From positions 186,001 to 250,000 of the forward strand of contig NZ_VXJV01000006.1 in assembly GCF_008692785.1 (NCBI RefSeq): a DNA stretch of 64,000 bases, written 5' to 3'. Of the stretch, positions 1 to 13,522 are shown piece by piece (position 1 is the first letter of the stretch; each line of letters opens with the position of its first letter). The notes beneath the pieces were generated by a model, which saw only the letters and a list, made by a program, of their open reading frames with translations, was not told the origin of the DNA and made no database searches. Made by a program: the position numbers and the translations under genes. The DNA is from Salmonella enterica subsp. diarizonae. Lineage in GTDB: Bacteria > Pseudomonadota > Gammaproteobacteria > Enterobacterales > Enterobacteriaceae.

Positions 1-304
1 AGCCAATCCCGCCGATCGCAAAAAACACCGAGCCGCTGGCAATTTCATTGCTCAGTGCGGAAGCGCCCACGCGGTTAAGCGAGTTAAAGGCGCGCATCGG
101 CGAACCCAGATGCAGCATCGAGGCGATAAAGCCAATCCCCATCAGCACCCACAGACCAAACATACAGGCGATTACCCGCTGCTGCGTTTCCGCGCGCAGA
201 TCGCCTTTCATCAGCGCCAGGGCCAGAACAATAAAACCACCAGCCACGCACTGACCAAAGACCGTGAAGATCATCAACGGCCATTCATGCCATCCACTTC
301 CCAT
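1..304 (-). CDS. dmsC: DMSO reductase membrane anchor DmsC (5' part only)
   Basis: This is the first 101 codons of DmsC; the gene runs off the left edge. DmsC is the inner-membrane anchor that oxidises menaquinol and passes electrons to DmsB. The translation begins MGSGWHEWPLMIFTVFGQCV. It shows two hydrophobic helices (about residues 9-31 and 45-65), followed by an MLHLGSP motif whose His fits the quinol-site His of the family. The start codon lies one base after the dmsB stop (TAA-G-ATG), with an AGGAGG-like Shine-Dalgarno inside the dmsB end, so it is translationally coupled. Third gene of dmsABC. Confidence 0.95.
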   Translation of the reverse strand, partial: MGSGWHEWPLMIFTVFGQCVAGGFIVLALALMKGDLRAETQQRVIACMFGLWVLMGIGFIASMLHLGSPMRAFNSLNRVGASALSNEIASGSVFFAIGGIG

Positions 305-305
305 C

Positions 306-923
306 TTATACCTCCTTCGGATTGGCCAGATAACCGGTGGTGTCCCCGGTCGGGCGGCTGTTGGCGTTGGGTTTTATCACAATATTCGGCTTCGTGAAGT
401 GCGCGCGCGGCAACGGCGCAACGGCGGCCAGCTCACCGTGTTTTTTACGCAGTTCGTCTATCGGGCCGAAATCCAGCGCCCGCAGCGGGCAGGATTCCAC
501 GCAAATCGGTTTCTTGCCTTCCGCCACCCGGTCATAACAGCCGTCGCACTTGGTCATATGACCTTTGGCCGCGTTGTACTGCGGCGCGCCGTACGGGCAG
601 GCCATGTGGCAGTAGCGGCAGCCGATACAGACCTCTTCGTTCACCACCACAAAACCGTCATCGCGCTTGTGCATCGCGCCGCTCGGGCAGACTTTGGTAC
701 AGGCCGGGTCTTCGCAGTGGTTGCACGAAATGGAGAGATAATAGGCAAAGACGTTCTGGTGCCAGACGCCGTTATCTTCCTGCCAGTCGCCGCCCGCATA
801 CTCATAAATGCGGCGGAAGCTGACATCCGGAGTCAAATCTTTGTAGTCCTTGCAGGCCAGTTCGCAGGTTTTGCAACCGGTGCAACGGCTGGAATCAATA
901 AAAAATCCATACTGGGTTGTCAT
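306..923 (-). CDS. dmsB: DMSO reductase iron-sulfur subunit DmsB
   Basis: Electron-transfer subunit (205 aa) of anaerobic dimethyl sulfoxide reductase; it carries electrons from DmsC to the molybdenum site in DmsA. Sixteen cysteines fall in four ferredoxin-type groups able to hold four [4Fe-4S] clusters: C14/17/20/24, C67/70/75/79, C99/102/105/109 and C126/129/141/145. There is no signal peptide, as expected for a subunit exported by piggy-backing on the Tat signal of DmsA. It starts 10 bases after the dmsA stop and ends one base before dmsC. Confidence 0.97.
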   Translation of the reverse strand: MTTQYGFFIDSSRCTGCKTCELACKDYKDLTPDVSFRRIYEYAGGDWQEDNGVWHQNVFAYYLSISCNHCEDPACTKVCPSGAMHKRDDGFVVVNEEVCIGCRYCHMACPYGAPQYNAAKGHMTKCDGCYDRVAEGKKPICVESCPLRALDFGPIDELRKKHGELAAVAPLPRAHFTKPNIVIKPNANSRPTGDTTGYLANPKEV

Positions 924-933
924 CGGTTACTCC

Positions 934-3378
934 TTACGCCTTTTCAACCTGAACAAGGTTCGTATGTGACGGGTTCCCCTTCGCCAGCGGAGAAGGACGT
1001 TGGGTCGTCAGTACGTTAATACATCCGCCCTGATCCACGCGTTTTGCATCCGGGTCGTACCATGCGCCTTCTCCCAGGGCGACCACGCCCGGCATCATGC
1101 GCGGCGTCACTTTAGCCTCGATATGTACTTCGCCGCGATCGTTGAAGATGCGGACTTTATCGCCATTGTTGATACCGCGTTTCTGCGCGTCCATTGGGTT
1201 AATCCACATTTCCTGGCGACAGGCAGCTTTCAGGACGTCTACGTTGCCATAAGTGGAATGAACACGCGCTTTATAGTGGAAGCCCGTCAACTGCAACGGG
1301 AATTTATCCGTTAGCGGATCGTTATAGTTTTCAAAACCTGGCGTGTAGATCGGTAATGGATCGATCACGTCGCCTTCCGGCAACTCCCAGGTGGCGGCGA
1401 TATCCGCCAACGCCTGTGAATAGATTTCAATCTTGCCCGATGGCGTTGTAAGTGGATTCGCCTGCGGATCTTCGCGGAAGTCTTTATAGGCAACATGGTG
1501 GCCTTCGGGGTCGCGCTGTTTGAAGATGCCTTGCTTACGGAACTCCTCAAAGGTGGGCAGATTCGGAATGGATTTACGCGACTGTTCGTACAGATGACGC
1601 ATCCACTCTTCTTGCGTCCGTCCTTCGGTAAACTGTTGCTCCACGCCAAGACGTTTCGCCAGTTCGCTGGTCATCTCATAAATCGTTTTACACTCGAAGC
1701 GCGGTTTAATCGCCTGGTCAGTGAAGATAACGTAAGACATGTTCCCGCAGGAGGCATCCAGCGCAAAGTCCATCTGCTCAGAAGCGGTGCAATCCGGTAA
1801 CAGAATATCGGCGTATTTTGCCGACGAGGTCATATGACAGTCGATAACGACGATCATTTCGCACTTCTTGTCATCCTGTAAGATTTCGTGGGTGCGGTTA
1901 ATCTCAGAGTGCTGGTTAATCAGACAGTTGCCAGCATAGTTCCAGATCATTTTGATCGGCACATCCAGCTTATCTTTACCCCGCACGCCATCACGCAGCG
2001 CCGTCATTTCCGGGCCGCGCTCAATGGCATCGGTCCACATAAACATGGAGATGCTGGTTTCAACCGGGTTTTCCAACGTGGGCATACGTTCAAATGGCAG
2101 GTCATAAGACCCTTCGCGCGCGCCGCTGTTACCGCCGTTAATCCCAACATTACCCGTCAGGATCGCCAGCATCGAGATGGCGCGCGTGGCGATTTCTCCA
2201 TTAGCGTGACGCTGTGGTCCCCACCCCTGGCAAATATAGGCGGGTTTAGCGCTGCCGATTTCTCGCGCCAGCTTAATAATGCGATCCGCCGGGATACCGG
2301 TAATTTGCGCCGCCCACTCCGGCGTCTTCGCGACACCGTCTTTACCCTGGCCCAGAATATAGGCTTTATAGTGGCCGTTTTTCGGCGCGCTGGCAGGCAA
2401 GGTTTTTTCGTCATAACCGACGCAATATTTATCCAGGAACGGCTGATCGACCATGTTCTCGGTAATTAATACATATGCCAGGCCATTGACCAGCGCCGCA
2501 TCGGTACCTGGGCGAATCGGAATCCACTCATCTTCACGACCGGCGCCGGTGTCGGTGTAACGGGGATCGATAATGATCATCCGCGCGTTTGATTTCTGCC
2601 GCGCCTGTTCAAGATAATACGTTACACCGCCCCCGCTCATGCGGGTTTCGCCTGGATTATTGCCAAACAACACCACCAGCTTACTGTTTTCAATGTCGGA
2701 TGGACTATTGCCATCCGCCCAGCCGCCATAGGTGTAGTTCAGACCCGCTGCGATTTGCGCGGAAGAGTAATCGCCGTAATGGTTGAGATAACCGCCGCAG
2801 CAGTTCATCAGACGGGCGACCAGCGTTTTTCCCGGCGGCCATGAACGTGTCAGCGTACCGCCCAGAGTTCCCGTGCCATAGTTCAGATAAATGGACTCGT
2901 TGCCATACTCTTTGATAAGACGCTGCATATTGGTGGCAATGATATCGTAGGCTTCGTCCCAGCTAATACGCTCAAATTTACCTTCGCCGCGCGCGCCGAC
3001 GCGCTTCATCGGATACTTGAGCCGATCCGGGTTATAGACGCGACGACGCATAGAACGACCACGCAGGCAGGCGCGAACCTGGTGCAGACCATCGTAATCA
3101 TCGTTTCCGGTATTATCTGTTTCTACATATTTGATTTCGCCATCCATAACATGCATACGTAGCGGACAACGGCTGCCGCAGTTTACCGTACAGGCGCTCC
3201 AGACGACTTTCTCGCCCGTTTTCGCCGGGCTTATCGCCTCTGCGGCGTTAGCGATGCGGGTAAATGGCAGGGTAAATGCGCTACTGGCCATCGCCAGGCC
3301 GCCTATCGCAGTGGTTTTGACTAAACCACGACGGCTCACCTCGGCTGCCAGCACGGCATCAGGGATCTTAGTTTTCAT
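934..3378 (-). CDS. dmsA: DMSO reductase catalytic subunit DmsA
   Basis: Molybdopterin-guanine-dinucleotide catalytic subunit (814 aa) that reduces DMSO and related N- or S-oxides during anaerobic respiration. The N-terminus has a twin-arginine signal (SRRGLVK, residues 15-21) and an AxA-type cleavage site near residue 45 (RIANAAEA). The cluster-binding cysteines are C63, C67, C71 and C104. The YGDYSS stretch at residues 201-206 contains the expected Ser ligand of molybdenum, likely Ser205. The C-terminal molydopterin dinucleotide-binding domain is complete and the length matches E. coli DmsA. First gene of dmsABC, preceded by an FNR-type promoter. Confidence 0.97.
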   Translation of the reverse strand: MKTKIPDAVLAAEVSRRGLVKTTAIGGLAMASSAFTLPFTRIANAAEAISPAKTGEKVVWSACTVNCGSRCPLRMHVMDGEIKYVETDNTGNDDYDGLHQVRACLRGRSMRRRVYNPDRLKYPMKRVGARGEGKFERISWDEAYDIIATNMQRLIKEYGNESIYLNYGTGTLGGTLTRSWPPGKTLVARLMNCCGGYLNHYGDYSSAQIAAGLNYTYGGWADGNSPSDIENSKLVVLFGNNPGETRMSGGGVTYYLEQARQKSNARMIIIDPRYTDTGAGREDEWIPIRPGTDAALVNGLAYVLITENMVDQPFLDKYCVGYDEKTLPASAPKNGHYKAYILGQGKDGVAKTPEWAAQITGIPADRIIKLAREIGSAKPAYICQGWGPQRHANGEIATRAISMLAILTGNVGINGGNSGAREGSYDLPFERMPTLENPVETSISMFMWTDAIERGPEMTALRDGVRGKDKLDVPIKMIWNYAGNCLINQHSEINRTHEILQDDKKCEMIVVIDCHMTSSAKYADILLPDCTASEQMDFALDASCGNMSYVIFTDQAIKPRFECKTIYEMTSELAKRLGVEQQFTEGRTQEEWMRHLYEQSRKSIPNLPTFEEFRKQGIFKQRDPEGHHVAYKDFREDPQANPLTTPSGKIEIYSQALADIAATWELPEGDVIDPLPIYTPGFENYNDPLTDKFPLQLTGFHYKARVHSTYGNVDVLKAACRQEMWINPMDAQKRGINNGDKVRIFNDRGEVHIEAKVTPRMMPGVVALGEGAWYDPDAKRVDQGGCINVLTTQRPSPLAKGNPSHTNLVQVEKA

Positions 3379-3517
3379 AAGGGCTCACTCTGCTGCTCAC
3401 AATAAAAACAATAAGTCGATGTATAGATTTTTATATAGCGATGACACCGTTATAAAGTCTGATATATATCGAAAAAGTAGAAAAATAGCGTTAAAAACTG
3501 ACCTTCATTCGAAATCA

Positions 3518-3558
3518 GTATTACCCCTAATAGAGTAGGGATTATTGTCCGGTATCAA
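3518..3558 (-). promoter_or_regulatory. dmsA promoter with FNR site and NarL-like heptamer
   Basis: On the minus strand TTGATACCGGACAA (3545-3558) matches the FNR consensus TTGAT-N4-ATCAA in the left half and partly in the right. It is centred about 41 bp upstream of the start expected from a TAATAC -10 element (3518-3523), the class II FNR position. On the plus strand TACCCCT (3522-3528) fits the NarL heptamer TACYYMT and overlaps the -10, consistent with nitrate repression. Regulation of dmsABC by FNR and NarL is established in E. coli; the sites here are read from sequence. Confidence 0.75.
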
Positions 3559-3566
3559 ACTGGCAT

Positions 3567-3592
3567 AAAAAAAGCGCCCGAAGGCGCCTTTT
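3567..3592 (-). terminator. Terminator downstream of serS
   Basis: On the minus strand a GC-rich hairpin (GCGCC-TTC-GGGCGC core) is followed by seven T residues. It lies 20 bases past the serS stop and separates serS from the dmsA promoter. Confidence 0.8.
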
Positions 3593-3612
3593 AGAAGAGG
3601 AGAAAGCGAGGA

Positions 3613-4944
<1,332 letters not shown>

Positions 4945-5163
4945 TCAATTGATGATCGCATCTGATTATATTGATGAACGTAAAACCCGTTTATTTGATG
5001 GCGACGTTTTCGCCTTATCTGACCGACAACAGCAATAACGCATCCATTGCGCCATACCCGCGGACCTCATAAGCAACGCGCTATCAGGCATAACGAGATT
5101 CATCATCAACGCCATGATACCTGGAGCATCATATTTAGAGATAACCTTACCGCAACGTTTACC

Positions 5164-6507
5164 CTAGCGGTAGCGTTTTGTGGGGCTATTTTGATCCTGT
5201 TCAGCCAGCCAGGCGAGCTTTTCGCCAATCTTGCCTTCCAGACCACGATTTGTCGGATGATAATAGCGCGTTTGCGCGATTTCCGGCGGGAAGTACACTT
5301 CACCCGCAGCATAAGCATTGGGCTCATCGTGGGCATAGCGGTACTCCTGGCCATAGCCCATCTCTTTCATCAGTTTGGTTGGCGCATTACGCAGATGGAC
5401 AGGAACGTCATAATCAGGACGTTCGCGCGCGTCGGCCAGCGCAGCCTTAAAGGCGGTATAGACGGCGTTGCTCTTCGGCGCGCAGGCGAGATAAACGATA
5501 GCCTGCGCGATCGCCCTTTCGCCTTCAGCCGGGCCAACGCGAGTGAAACAATCCCAGGCGGCAATGGCGACCTGCATCGCGCGCGGATCGGCATTACCAA
5601 CATCTTCCGAGGCGATAGCCAGACAGCGACGCGCCACGTACAGCGGATCGCCTCCTGCGGTAATAATTCGGGCATACCAATAGAGGGCAGCATCCGGCGC
5701 GCTACCGCGCACTGATTTATGTAAGGCGGAAATAAGATCGTAGAAACGATCGCCTTTGTTATCAAAACGCGCGCTGCGCTCGCCGGCGATCTCGGTCAAT
5801 AAGGCGGGTAATAAAACCCGTTTACCGCTGTCATCCGCCTCCGCCATATCGGCCATCATTTCCAGCGTATTTAAGGCGCGTCGCGCGTCGCCATTGACCA
5901 GCTCAGCAATCGCTCGCCGTGTCTCATCCGGTAACACGATATCCTGATCGCCGTAACCACGCGTTTTGTCCTGCATCGCCTGGTCCAGCACTTGCTCAAT
6001 ATCGTCGGTGGTCAATGATTTCAGCAGATAGACCCGCGCTCGCGACAATAGCGCCGAGTTCAGTTCAAAAGAGGGGTTTTCCGTGGTCGCGCCGATAAAG
6101 GTGATAGTGCCATCTTCGATATGCGGTAAAAAGGCGTCCTGCTGGCTTTTGTTAAAGCGATGCACTTCATCGACAAACAGGATGGTACGGCGTCCGGCAT
6201 TACGATTCTGGCGGGCACGCTCGATAGCTTCACGGATCTCTTTCACCCCGGAAGTAACAGCGGAAATACGCTCGACATCAGCGCTGGCGTAGCGGGCGAT
6301 CACTTCGGCGAGCGTGGTTTTTCCCGTGCCTGGCGGCCCCCATAAAATCATAGAGTGCAGATGTCCGGCCTCAATAGCGCGAGGCAACGGTTTACCTGCG
6401 GCCAGCAAATGCTGCTGGCCGATATACTGCGCTAAATTTTCCGGCCGCATCCGCGCGGCCAGCGGTTGAAAGGTATTATCAGAAAAATCGAGCGACAGAT
6501 TGCTCAC
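5164..6507 (-). CDS. rarA: Replication-associated recombination protein RarA (MgsA)
   Basis: AAA+ ATPase (447 aa) of the RarA/Mgs1/WRNIP1 family, related to clamp-loader and RuvB proteins, that acts at stalled replication forks and binds SSB. Walker A is GPPGTGKT (residues 57-64); Walker B is ILFVDEVH (about 109-116) followed by RFNKSQQD. Sensor motifs (GATTENPSF) and the C-terminal tetramerisation domain are present. It starts 9 bases after the lolA stop, so lolA-rarA are probably co-transcribed. Formerly ycaJ. Confidence 0.95.
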   Translation of the reverse strand: MSNLSLDFSDNTFQPLAARMRPENLAQYIGQQHLLAAGKPLPRAIEAGHLHSMILWGPPGTGKTTLAEVIARYASADVERISAVTSGVKEIREAIERARQNRNAGRRTILFVDEVHRFNKSQQDAFLPHIEDGTITFIGATTENPSFELNSALLSRARVYLLKSLTTDDIEQVLDQAMQDKTRGYGDQDIVLPDETRRAIAELVNGDARRALNTLEMMADMAEADDSGKRVLLPALLTEIAGERSARFDNKGDRFYDLISALHKSVRGSAPDAALYWYARIITAGGDPLYVARRCLAIASEDVGNADPRAMQVAIAAWDCFTRVGPAEGERAIAQAIVYLACAPKSNAVYTAFKAALADARERPDYDVPVHLRNAPTKLMKEMGYGQEYRYAHDEPNAYAAGEVYFPPEIAQTRYYHPTNRGLEGKIGEKLAWLAEQDQNSPTKRYR

Positions 6508-6516
6508 TCATCGCCT

Positions 6517-7128
6517 CTACTTACGTTGGTCGTCTATCGTTACCCCTTGCGGCGGAGTAAACGTAAATTTTGATGGATCAACAGCGCCGTTTTGCTGGGA
6601 TTTTAACTGATAGGCGCTACGCTGATCGTCTTGTTCTATGGCGCTAAACTGATGGATAGTCCCGTCGCGTCCCACATTGATGGTGAACTGTTTCAGATTG
6701 CCGTTGCTGGCTTTCGGCGTCAGCACAAAATTATCGCCATCCTGCTTAATATTATACTGCTGCCAGTCGCTGGCCTGGTTGCGGGCAATTAGCATAAACG
6801 GTGTATTTCCGGTGGCATCTTTCAACCACGTGGCGGTAGCCTGTTCTACAAACGGGTTATAGAACCATAACGTTTTGCCGTCAGAAACCAGAATACTCTC
6901 GTCGGGTTGCGTCATATGCCAGTTGAATAAATTTGGCCGCTTAACCCATAAATCACCTTGCCCCTCCTGCACCGCAGCGCCGCTGCCATCGGTGACTTTT
7001 TGAGTAAAGCTGGCGTGAAAGCTGCTCACTTTATCCAGACGGCTTTTCAGAGAGCTGGCGGCGTCAGCCCATACGCTGCTGGCTACAACGCTTGAAAGTA
7101 ATGCACAGGCGATTGCCATTTTTTTCAT
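6517..7128 (-). CDS. lolA: Outer-membrane lipoprotein carrier protein LolA
   Basis: Periplasmic chaperone (203 aa) that takes mature lipoproteins from the LolCDE ABC transporter and hands them to LolB at the outer membrane. A classical signal peptide is seen ([23 protein letters not shown], cleaved after WA). The mature part is the beta-barrel LolA fold, with many Trp and aromatic residues such as [12 protein letters not shown]. Two adjacent ATGs occur (7131 and 7128). The second is chosen because GAGG then stands 7 bases away rather than 4. Lies between ftsK and rarA as in E. coli. Confidence 0.95.
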   Translation of the reverse strand: MKKMAIACALLSSVVASSVWADAASSLKSRLDKVSSFHASFTQKVTDGSGAAVQEGQGDLWVKRPNLFNWHMTQPDESILVSDGKTLWFYNPFVEQATATWLKDATGNTPFMLIARNQASDWQQYNIKQDGDNFVLTPKASNGNLKQFTINVGRDGTIHQFSAIEQDDQRSAYQLKSQQNGAVDPSKFTFTPPQGVTIDDQRK

Positions 7129-7230
7129 CATTATTCCTCAAGTTTCGACACTCCCGACCAGGAGCGCCTTTTGCTTTCTATTCCAGGCCAAAAATCAGCA
7201 TGAGGAAAGAAGAAAATACTGAATTTTGTT

Positions 7231-7266
7231 ACCGGATGGCAGCCTGAACGGCGCCATCCGGCTTAC
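7231..7266. repeat. REP palindrome between ftsK and lolA
   Basis: An imperfect palindrome (ACCGGATGGC ... GCCATCCGGCTTAC) typical of enterobacterial REP elements, directly after the ftsK stop. It may stabilise or terminate the ftsK transcript. Confidence 0.75.
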
Positions 7267-7270
7267 AGGT

Positions 7271-10200
7271 TTACTCAAAAGGCGGCGGAGCCAGCACTTC
7301 ACGATTACCGTTATGTCCCTGAGCGCTGACAATACCCTGCGCTTCCATCTGTTCGATAATACGCGCCGCACGGTTATAGCCGATGCGGAACTGACGCTGA
7401 ACGCCGGAAATGGACGCTTTACGCTTCTGGGTGACGAAATTAACAGCCTGATCGAATAGCGCATCTAATTCTTCGCCGCCGTCAAAACCGCCGCCACCAC
7501 CTTCGCTTTCGCTGTCGGAGGTAATGCCATCCACATATTGCGGACGACCGCGCGCTTTCCAGTCCTGGACCACCGCATGGACTTCCTGGTCACGTACAAA
7601 CGCTCCATGGACACGTACCGGCATGGTGGAGTTTGGTCCGGAGTAGAGCATGTCCCCCATCCCCAATAGCGACTCAGCGCCGCCCTGATCAAGGATGGTG
7701 CGGGAGTCGATCTTGCTGGATACGGTAAAAGCAATACGGGTTGGAATGTTGGCTTTAATTAAACCAGTAATCACATCGACCGACGGACGCTGCGTCGCCA
7801 GTACCAGGTGAATCCCCGCGGCGCGCGCTTTCTGTGCCAGACGCGCGATCAGTTCTTCAACTTTTTTACCGACGGTCATCATCAGGTCGGCAAATTCATC
7901 GACCAGTACCACGATATACGGCAGTTTTTCCAGAACCGGATGCTGAATATCCATACTGTCGCCCGGCTTCCAGTACGGGTCCGGAATCGGACGTCCCATG
8001 CGGGCCGCTTCGGCGATTTTCTCGTTGTAACCGGCCAGGTTACGCACGCCGAGCGCGGACATCAGCTTATAGCGACGTTCCATCTCATTGACGCTCCAGC
8101 GTAACGCGTTAGCCGCGTCTTTCATGTCGGTGACAACTTCGGTCAGCAGATGCGGAATACCTTCGTAGACCGAGAGTTCCAGCATTTTCGGGTCGATCAT
8201 GATAAAGCGAACGTCTTCCGGCTGCGCTTTATACAGCATACTGAGGATCATGGCGTTAACCCCGACCGACTTACCGGAACCGGTCGTACCAGCCACCAGC
8301 AGGTGAGGCATTTTCGCCAGATCCGCCACTACCGGATCGCCCGCGATATCCTTACCTAACACCACGGTAAGCGGTGACGGATTCTCGCGGAATTTGGCGT
8401 TATCCAACACTTCGCGCAGATAAACGGTTTGCCGTTTCTTGTTCGGCAATTCCAACCCTACGTAAGGTTTGCCTGGAATGACTTCCACAACGCGTACGGC
8501 TACGGTTGACAATGAACGCGCCAGATCGCGGGAAAGGTTGGAGATACGCGCCGCTTTAACGCCCGGCGCCAGATTCAGTTCAAAGCGAGTAATGACCGGG
8601 CCTGGCGAATAGTTCACCACATCAGCTTTAATGCGGAAATCCGCCAGGCGCGCTTCAACCAGACGCGCCATTTGTTCCAGCGCAAAGGTATCTACCGGTT
8701 CAACTTCGCTCGGCGGCGGCGTCAGAAGATCTAACGAAGGCAGCGGCGTCGTCGGACGCTGTAATGGACGGCTGTCGCCGTTACGCATCAACAGCGGGTG
8801 GATCAGGCTGTCTTGCGGCGCTGCCGGTTGTTGCGGCTGCGGCGTAACCGACTGTTGCGGCTGCTGATAATGCGGCTGCGGCGCTACCGGCTGTTGCGGC
8901 TGCTGATAGTGCGGCTGCGGCGCTACCGGCTGTTGCGGCTGCTGATACTGCGGCGGCTGCGCTACCGGCTGTTGCGGCTGCTGATAGTGCGGCTGCGGCG
9001 CTACCGGCTGTTGCGGCTGCTGATACTGCGGCGGCTGCGCTACCGGCTGTTGCGGCTGCTGAACAGGCGCTGACTCGGGCATTACGCCCGGCGTGAACAA
9101 CGGTTCGTGCGGGCCTTCATCAACCAATACTTTCATTGGCGAGAAATCAAGATCGTCCAGTGAGAACGGCTGCGCGCCAGCGGGTTGCTCGCCGGAATAG
9201 CGCTGCTGTTGCGAAGCAGCAAACTGACGGGCCAATTCAGCTTCCGCGGCGGTATCGTCATCATCTGTCTGCTGCGTATCGTGCTGATACGCCTCACCAT
9301 AACGATGCTGCTGCGACTGCGCAAACTGACGGGCTAACTCGTCCTGATGCATTGCATCTATTTCTTCATCTGTTAACTGCGGGCCCGTCTCGTACTGATT
9401 GCGCTCCGCCTCGCGGGCTTTTTCTTCTGCAATCCTCTGCGACGGCAGTTTAATACCGTACGACGCCAGTTCCCGACGAGTCGGCACGCGAACGCGGTTC
9501 GGACGCGGCAGTTGCGGACCAATCCCCTCTTTCACCTGCGAACGCGGCGCGCCGCCGGTAGCCAGACCAAATGCAGGCGCAGCGGCTGCGGCGCCTGCTG
9601 CCAGGGCGCCACTCTTGATACCTGCGGCAAGCGGCGCGGCGGCGGCTACCGCTTCTACTGGCGGTATGGATGGCGCGACAGATACCGAAGGTTTGACCGG
9701 CGTGCTCTCTTTTACCGGCTCCGGAATCGGTTGGTACCATGCCGCCAGTTGTTCGCGCTCACGGGCGCGTTTCTCTTCCACCTCTTCAAAATAGTAAAGC
9801 GGAGGACGGGCGGGTCTGGTCTCTTCTATGCCAGGTTCAGGCTCGGTGGCAACCTGCTGTTCGATAACCGGCGGTGGCATGTGGGAAGGTTCAGCCGCTA
9901 TCGGCTCCGGCTGATAAACTGGCGTCGGCTGATGGGTCGGCTCCGACTGCCAGTGTTGTTCGGCATCCGGCGCCTGCCATTGCGGCTGTGTTTCCTGCGG
10001 CGCAAGAGATTCATATTCTGCTGTGGTCGCTGGCGTCGCGGCGTATTGCGGCGCGGAGGCGACAGGAACAGGTTGCTGCCACGGCGCACCTTGCGCCTCC
10101 TGCGGTTGAGCATATTGCGGATGCGGCGGATACCCCTCCGGCGCAGGCGCGATAACCGGTTCGCCAGTTTGCGGCCCCGGTACGGGCTGCCACTCCACGG

Positions 10201-11263
10201 TCGGTTGCGCAGCAACCGGCTCCGCCCCCGGCATGGACGGCATTTGCATGATGGGATCGGCGGACGCCGCCCACGTCTGAGTGGCTGCGGTTGCGGCCGC
10301 AGCGGCGGCGACAGGTTCAACCACAGAGTGACCGTTTAGCAGAGGATCATAGTCATCATATTCCGACTGCGTCGCACGGTTGCCCGAAAACAGAACATCG
10401 TCGGGATCGGCAGCGACGCCGCGCGCGCTATACTGGATATCATCGTCATCATCCATCCGTTTGCCGGAAAAGAGCGCGGCATCGGTCTGACGGCCCCGTG
10501 GATTGCTGAATTTTTCAGCCAGTCGTTTACGACGCGCCAACGCGCCGCGCAGAATACGCGCCCGGCGAGATTCACGCTGCACACCGTCTGTTTCTTCATC
10601 GTATTCGTCATCATACTCTTCGTCGTCAACCCACGTATCATCACGCCGGGTACGGTTGCTGGCGAAAGTCAGTATATTAAGCAACCAGCCGCCTAATTTT
10701 TCGGCGATACTAACCCAGGACCAGCCGGTAAAGAGCGTCAGCCCGGCAGCCCAAATACAGAGAAGCGTTATCGTTCCGCCGCTACTATGCAGCAACGGCT
10801 GCAGCGTGGTGCTTAACAGGCTGCCAATTACGCCGCCGGAGGCGAAATACCAGATATCGTCGGCGTTAATGGCCGCCAGACCGCAGGAGGTGAGAATCAG
10901 CGCCAGCACGCCGATAAGGCGTAGCGACACGGCGAAATAATCGATGTAATCATCCGTAGACTGGTGACGCCACGCAAACCAGCACCCACCGGCAATAATG
11001 ACAGGGATGGTGTAGGCCATCACGCCAAAAATAAAGAACAGAGTATCGGCCAGCCACGCGCCCGGCGCACCGCCTAAATTATGGATGGGTTCATGCCAGG
11101 CGGTTTGCGACCAACTGGGGTCCGAAGGGTTAAAGCTCAACAAGGCCGCCATCAACCAGACGGCAAAAAGGGCAATAAGTATCAACAACGCTTCCAGAAG
11201 TCGGCGCCCGCTGCTTAACTTCGTCAATGTGACGTCTTTGTCTTCAGTATATTCCTGGCTCAA
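7271..11263 (-). CDS. ftsK: DNA translocase FtsK
   Basis: Septal DNA translocase (about 1330 aa) coordinating chromosome dimer resolution with cell division. The N-terminal ~200 residues hold four transmembrane segments; a long low-complexity Pro/Gln/Glu linker follows. The motor has a Walker A GTTGSGKS near residue 990 of this start and a Walker [12 protein letters not shown]. The C-terminal winged-helix gamma domain ([18 protein letters not shown]) reads KOPS and activates XerD at dif. The chosen TTG start at 11263 ([10 protein letters not shown]) has GGAGAG six bases upstream and matches the E. coli N-terminus; an ATG at 11320 would add 19 residues. The linker carries an in-frame 39-bp tandem repeat. 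Confidence 0.95.
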   Translation of the reverse strand: MSQEYTEDKDVTLTKLSSGRRLLEALLILIALFAVWLMAALLSFNPSDPSWSQTAWHEPIHNLGGAPGAWLADTLFFIFGVMAYTIPVIIAGGCWFAWRHQSTDDYIDYFAVSLRLIGVLALILTSCGLAAINADDIWYFASGGVIGSLLSTTLQPLLHSSGGTITLLCIWAAGLTLFTGWSWVSIAEKLGGWLLNILTFASNRTRRDDTWVDDEEYDDEYDEETDGVQRESRRARILRGALARRKRLAEKFSNPRGRQTDAALFSGKRMDDDDDIQYSARGVAADPDDVLFSGNRATQSEYDDYDPLLNGHSVVEPVAAAAAATAATQTWAASADPIMQMPSMPGAEPVAAQPTVEWQPVPGPQTGEPVIAPAPEGYPPHPQYAQPQEAQGAPWQQPVPVASAPQYAATPATTAEYESLAPQETQPQWQAPDAEQHWQSEPTHQPTPVYQPEPIAAEPSHMPPPVIEQQVATEPEPGIEETRPARPPLYYFEEVEEKRAREREQLAAWYQPIPEPVKESTPVKPSVSVAPSIPPVEAVAAAAPLAAGIKSGALAAGAAAAAPAFGLATGGAPRSQVKEGIGPQLPRPNRVRVPTRRELASYGIKLPSQRIAEEKAREAERNQYETGPQLTDEEIDAMHQDELARQFAQSQQHRYGEAYQHDTQQTDDDDTAAEAELARQFAASQQQRYSGEQPAGAQPFSLDDLDFSPMKVLVDEGPHEPLFTPGVMPESAPVQQPQQPVAQPPQYQQPQQPVAPQPHYQQPQQPVAQPPQYQQPQQPVAPQPHYQQPQQPVAPQPHYQQPQQSVTPQPQQPAAPQDSLIHPLLMRNGDSRPLQRPTTPLPSLDLLTPPPSEVEPVDTFALEQMARLVEARLADFRIKADVVNYSPGPVITRFELNLAPGVKAARISNLSRDLARSLSTVAVRVVEVIPGKPYVGLELPNKKRQTVYLREVLDNAKFRENPSPLTVVLGKDIAGDPVVADLAKMPHLLVAGTTGSGKSVGVNAMILSMLYKAQPEDVRFIMIDPKMLELSVYEGIPHLLTEVVTDMKDAANALRWSVNEMERRYKLMSALGVRNLAGYNEKIAEAARMGRPIPDPYWKPGDSMDIQHPVLEKLPYIVVLVDEFADLMMTVGKKVEELIARLAQKARAAGIHLVLATQRPSVDVITGLIKANIPTRIAFTVSSKIDSRTILDQGGAESLLGMGDMLYSGPNSTMPVRVHGAFVRDQEVHAVVQDWKARGRPQYVDGITSDSESEGGGGGFDGGEELDALFDQAVNFVTQKRKASISGVQRQFRIGYNRAARIIEQMEAQGIVSAQGHNGNREVLAPPPFE
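8826..9062. repeat. 39-bp tandem repeat inside ftsK
   Basis: About five and a half in-frame copies of a 39-bp unit encode 13-residue units [13 protein letters not shown] or [13 protein letters not shown]. The two unit types partly alternate. It is a coding minisatellite in the FtsK linker, likely to vary in copy number between strains. Confidence 0.85.
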
Positions 11264-11397
11264 AAAAGGCTCTCCAGGTTCCGGGCTTTTCCCGCCCGAT
11301 GCTAAAACGGACAACAGCACCGGGTTACCCCGGCACTGTTGCTGTATGGATTAACAGGAGTGTAATCAAACTACGGCGATTTTGCACCTGTTCCGTG

Positions 11398-11892
11398 TTA
11401 GCGTGTCTTAATAACCAGACGATTACTCTGTTTTACCTCTTCCATCACTACGTAAGTTCGGGTGTCGTTCACACCTGGCAAGCGCAGCAACGTCTCTCCC
11501 AATAATTTTCGATACGCTGACATATCCGGTACACGGGTTTTCAACAGGTAATCGAAATCGCCGGAAACCAAATGACACTCCTGAATCTCTTCAAGCTTTT
11601 GCACGGCGGCGTTAAACTGTTCAAACACGTCCGGCGCGCCGCGATTTAAGGTAATCTCAACGAATACCAGAAGTGACGCATCCAGATAATGCGGGTTCAG
11701 CAGCGCCGTATAGCCCTGGATAAACCCCTGTCGTTCCAGCCGACGTACACGCTCAAGGCAAGGTGTCGGCGAAAGTCCTACTCGTTTAGAAAGCTCGACG
11801 TTGGAAATACGCCCATCCTTTTGCAGTTCATTAAGAATGTTACGATCGATACGGTCGAGATCTTTGCCAGGGCGCTTCTTGCTATCTACCAT
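11398..11892 (-). CDS. lrp: Leucine-responsive regulatory protein Lrp
   Basis: Global feast/famine regulator (164 aa) of amino-acid, transport and fimbrial genes. An N-terminal helix-turn-helix lies at about residues 30-52 (ISNVELSKRVGLSPTPCLERVRRLE), and a C-terminal RAM domain (about 65-155) binds leucine and builds octamers and hexadecamers. The sequence appears essentially identical to E. coli Lrp. It lies upstream of ftsK on the same strand and is divergent from trxB, with a long untranslated leader. Confidence 0.97.
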   Translation of the reverse strand: MVDSKKRPGKDLDRIDRNILNELQKDGRISNVELSKRVGLSPTPCLERVRRLERQGFIQGYTALLNPHYLDASLLVFVEITLNRGAPDVFEQFNAAVQKLEEIQECHLVSGDFDYLLKTRVPDMSAYRKLLGETLLRLPGVNDTRTYVVMEEVKQSNRLVIKTR

Positions 11893-13408
<1,516 letters not shown>

Positions 13409-13433
13409 TTTTTACAAATCAGTAACAAAAGTA

Positions 13434-13465
13434 AAAAAGGCGACTATAAGTCGCCTTTATTTTTG
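13434..13465 (+). terminator. trxB terminator
   Basis: Perfect 7-bp stem GGCGACT-ATA-AGTCGCC (13439-13455) flanked by an A-run and followed by TTTATTTTT. The A-rich left side could let it work in both directions. Confidence 0.9.
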
Positions 13466-13522
13466 CGTCGTTGTAACATTGCCCCAGCCTGAAATTCCAA
13501 TAACTCACCTGCTAAGCGTGCA

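Noticed and set aside
5047-5715. 222-codon open frame opposite the rarA 3' half
   Set aside because: Shadow of the rarA reading frame; no ribosome-binding site or recognisable domain.
8798-9073. Regularly spaced repeat block resembling a CRISPR-like array
   Set aside because: Units are contiguous, in frame with ftsK, and encode Pro/Gln repeats; there are no spacers or cas genes.
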